A stretch of 64,000 nt of DNA, from contig JBHGNT010000014.1 of assembly GCA_043228905.1 (NCBI GenBank), positions 9,548,001-9,612,000 of the forward strand, given 5' to 3'. Below the pieces are notes generated by a model that was given only the letters and a program-made list of their open reading frames with translations, was not told the origin of the DNA and searched no databases. The position numbers were made by a program, and so were the translations under genes. This stretch comes from Azolla caroliniana. Its lineage: Eukaryota > Polypodiophyta. Below, piece by piece: positions 63,707-64,000 of the stretch (position 1 is the stretch's first letter; the number at the start of each line of letters is the position of its first letter).

Positions 63707-64000
63707 CTATTTTGGAGATTGTAACAATGCGATAAATAGTTTCATAATCGATTATGTGGATTGCGTGTATTTTGGTAGGTCATTAATTTGATCTTTTGCA
63801 TACAAAATTTGATCATTTACATAGAAAAATAACTTTTGATGTTTTTCTCATAAAAGCGAACAAGCTTTTCATATATAAATGTTTTATAAGAAGTGGCATG
63901 TAAGAAGTGGCAATAGTTTGGTTCGAGAGTGTCAAACTTGAACTATTTAAAATTTTTTAAACATAAACCGAACCAAACCAAACCACAAGACCGTTTAAAC
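63707..64000. other. Host flank to the window end
   Basis: AT-rich sequence with no gene or known repeat recognised. It continues the host DNA interrupted by element L. Confidence 0.5.

Overview
This window is nuclear DNA of a land plant. It holds one recognisable host gene, a four-exon RPM1-interacting-protein-13-like gene at 52623-57442. Almost everything else is LTR retrotransposon sequence. The retroelements include Ty1/copia elements primed by initiator-Met tRNA, two sushi/Tcn1-type Ty3 chromoviruses, two members of a divergent Ty3 lineage, and one young Ty3 element. Chromoviruses of this kind were, as I recall, reported mainly from mosses and lycophytes, so a seed-free plant is a reasonable but unproven guess. 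No CRISPR array, bacterial gene, rRNA or functional tRNA was seen.

Layout. 1-608 and 6316 to about 10060 is a decayed divergent Ty3 element (G), split by chromovirus 1 (609-6315, duplication AACTA). 10561-12548 is a truncated minus-strand copia (H). From 12549 to 51886 there is one stack of nested insertions, all rooted in a plus-strand copia (A) now in four pieces (12549-12745, 34757-35167, 46398-46444, 50096-51886). Inserted in A are copia C (12746-34756, AAAGT), chromovirus 2 (35168-46397, GTAAA) and copia B (46445-50095, ATCTT). Inside C lie copia D (15098-24982, AGATG), Ty3 element F (26341-33051, AGCGT) and a solo LTR (33536-34176, ACAAC). Inside D lies copia E (19226-23110, CATTA). Inside F lies a solo LTR (28939-29522, TAGTG). 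Inside chromovirus 2 lies copia K (36093-41602, GTAGG). Every one of these junctions shows a matching 5-bp target-site duplication. From 51887 onward the DNA is low-copy host sequence with the gene, flanked by an inverted pair of AT-rich repeats. A young minus-strand Ty3 element (L, 58880-63706) follows.

How the genes work together. Each element encodes Gag (capsid, usually with a CCHC zinc knuckle) and Pol (protease, reverse transcriptase, RNase H, integrase). Copia K is close to complete. Element L has LTRs that look identical. The two chromoviruses are the most interesting part. Both copies carry (i) a 12-nt sequence just after the 5' LTR that is complementary to the predicted 5' end of their own RNA, with a compensatory base change between copies; this is the signature of Tf1/sushi-type self-priming rather than tRNA priming. 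Both also carry (ii) a textbook -1 frameshift signal at the gag-pol junction: heptamer GTTAAAC, 6-nt spacer, 11-bp hairpin. Together with a C-terminal chromodomain, these mark a sushi-like element in a plant genome.
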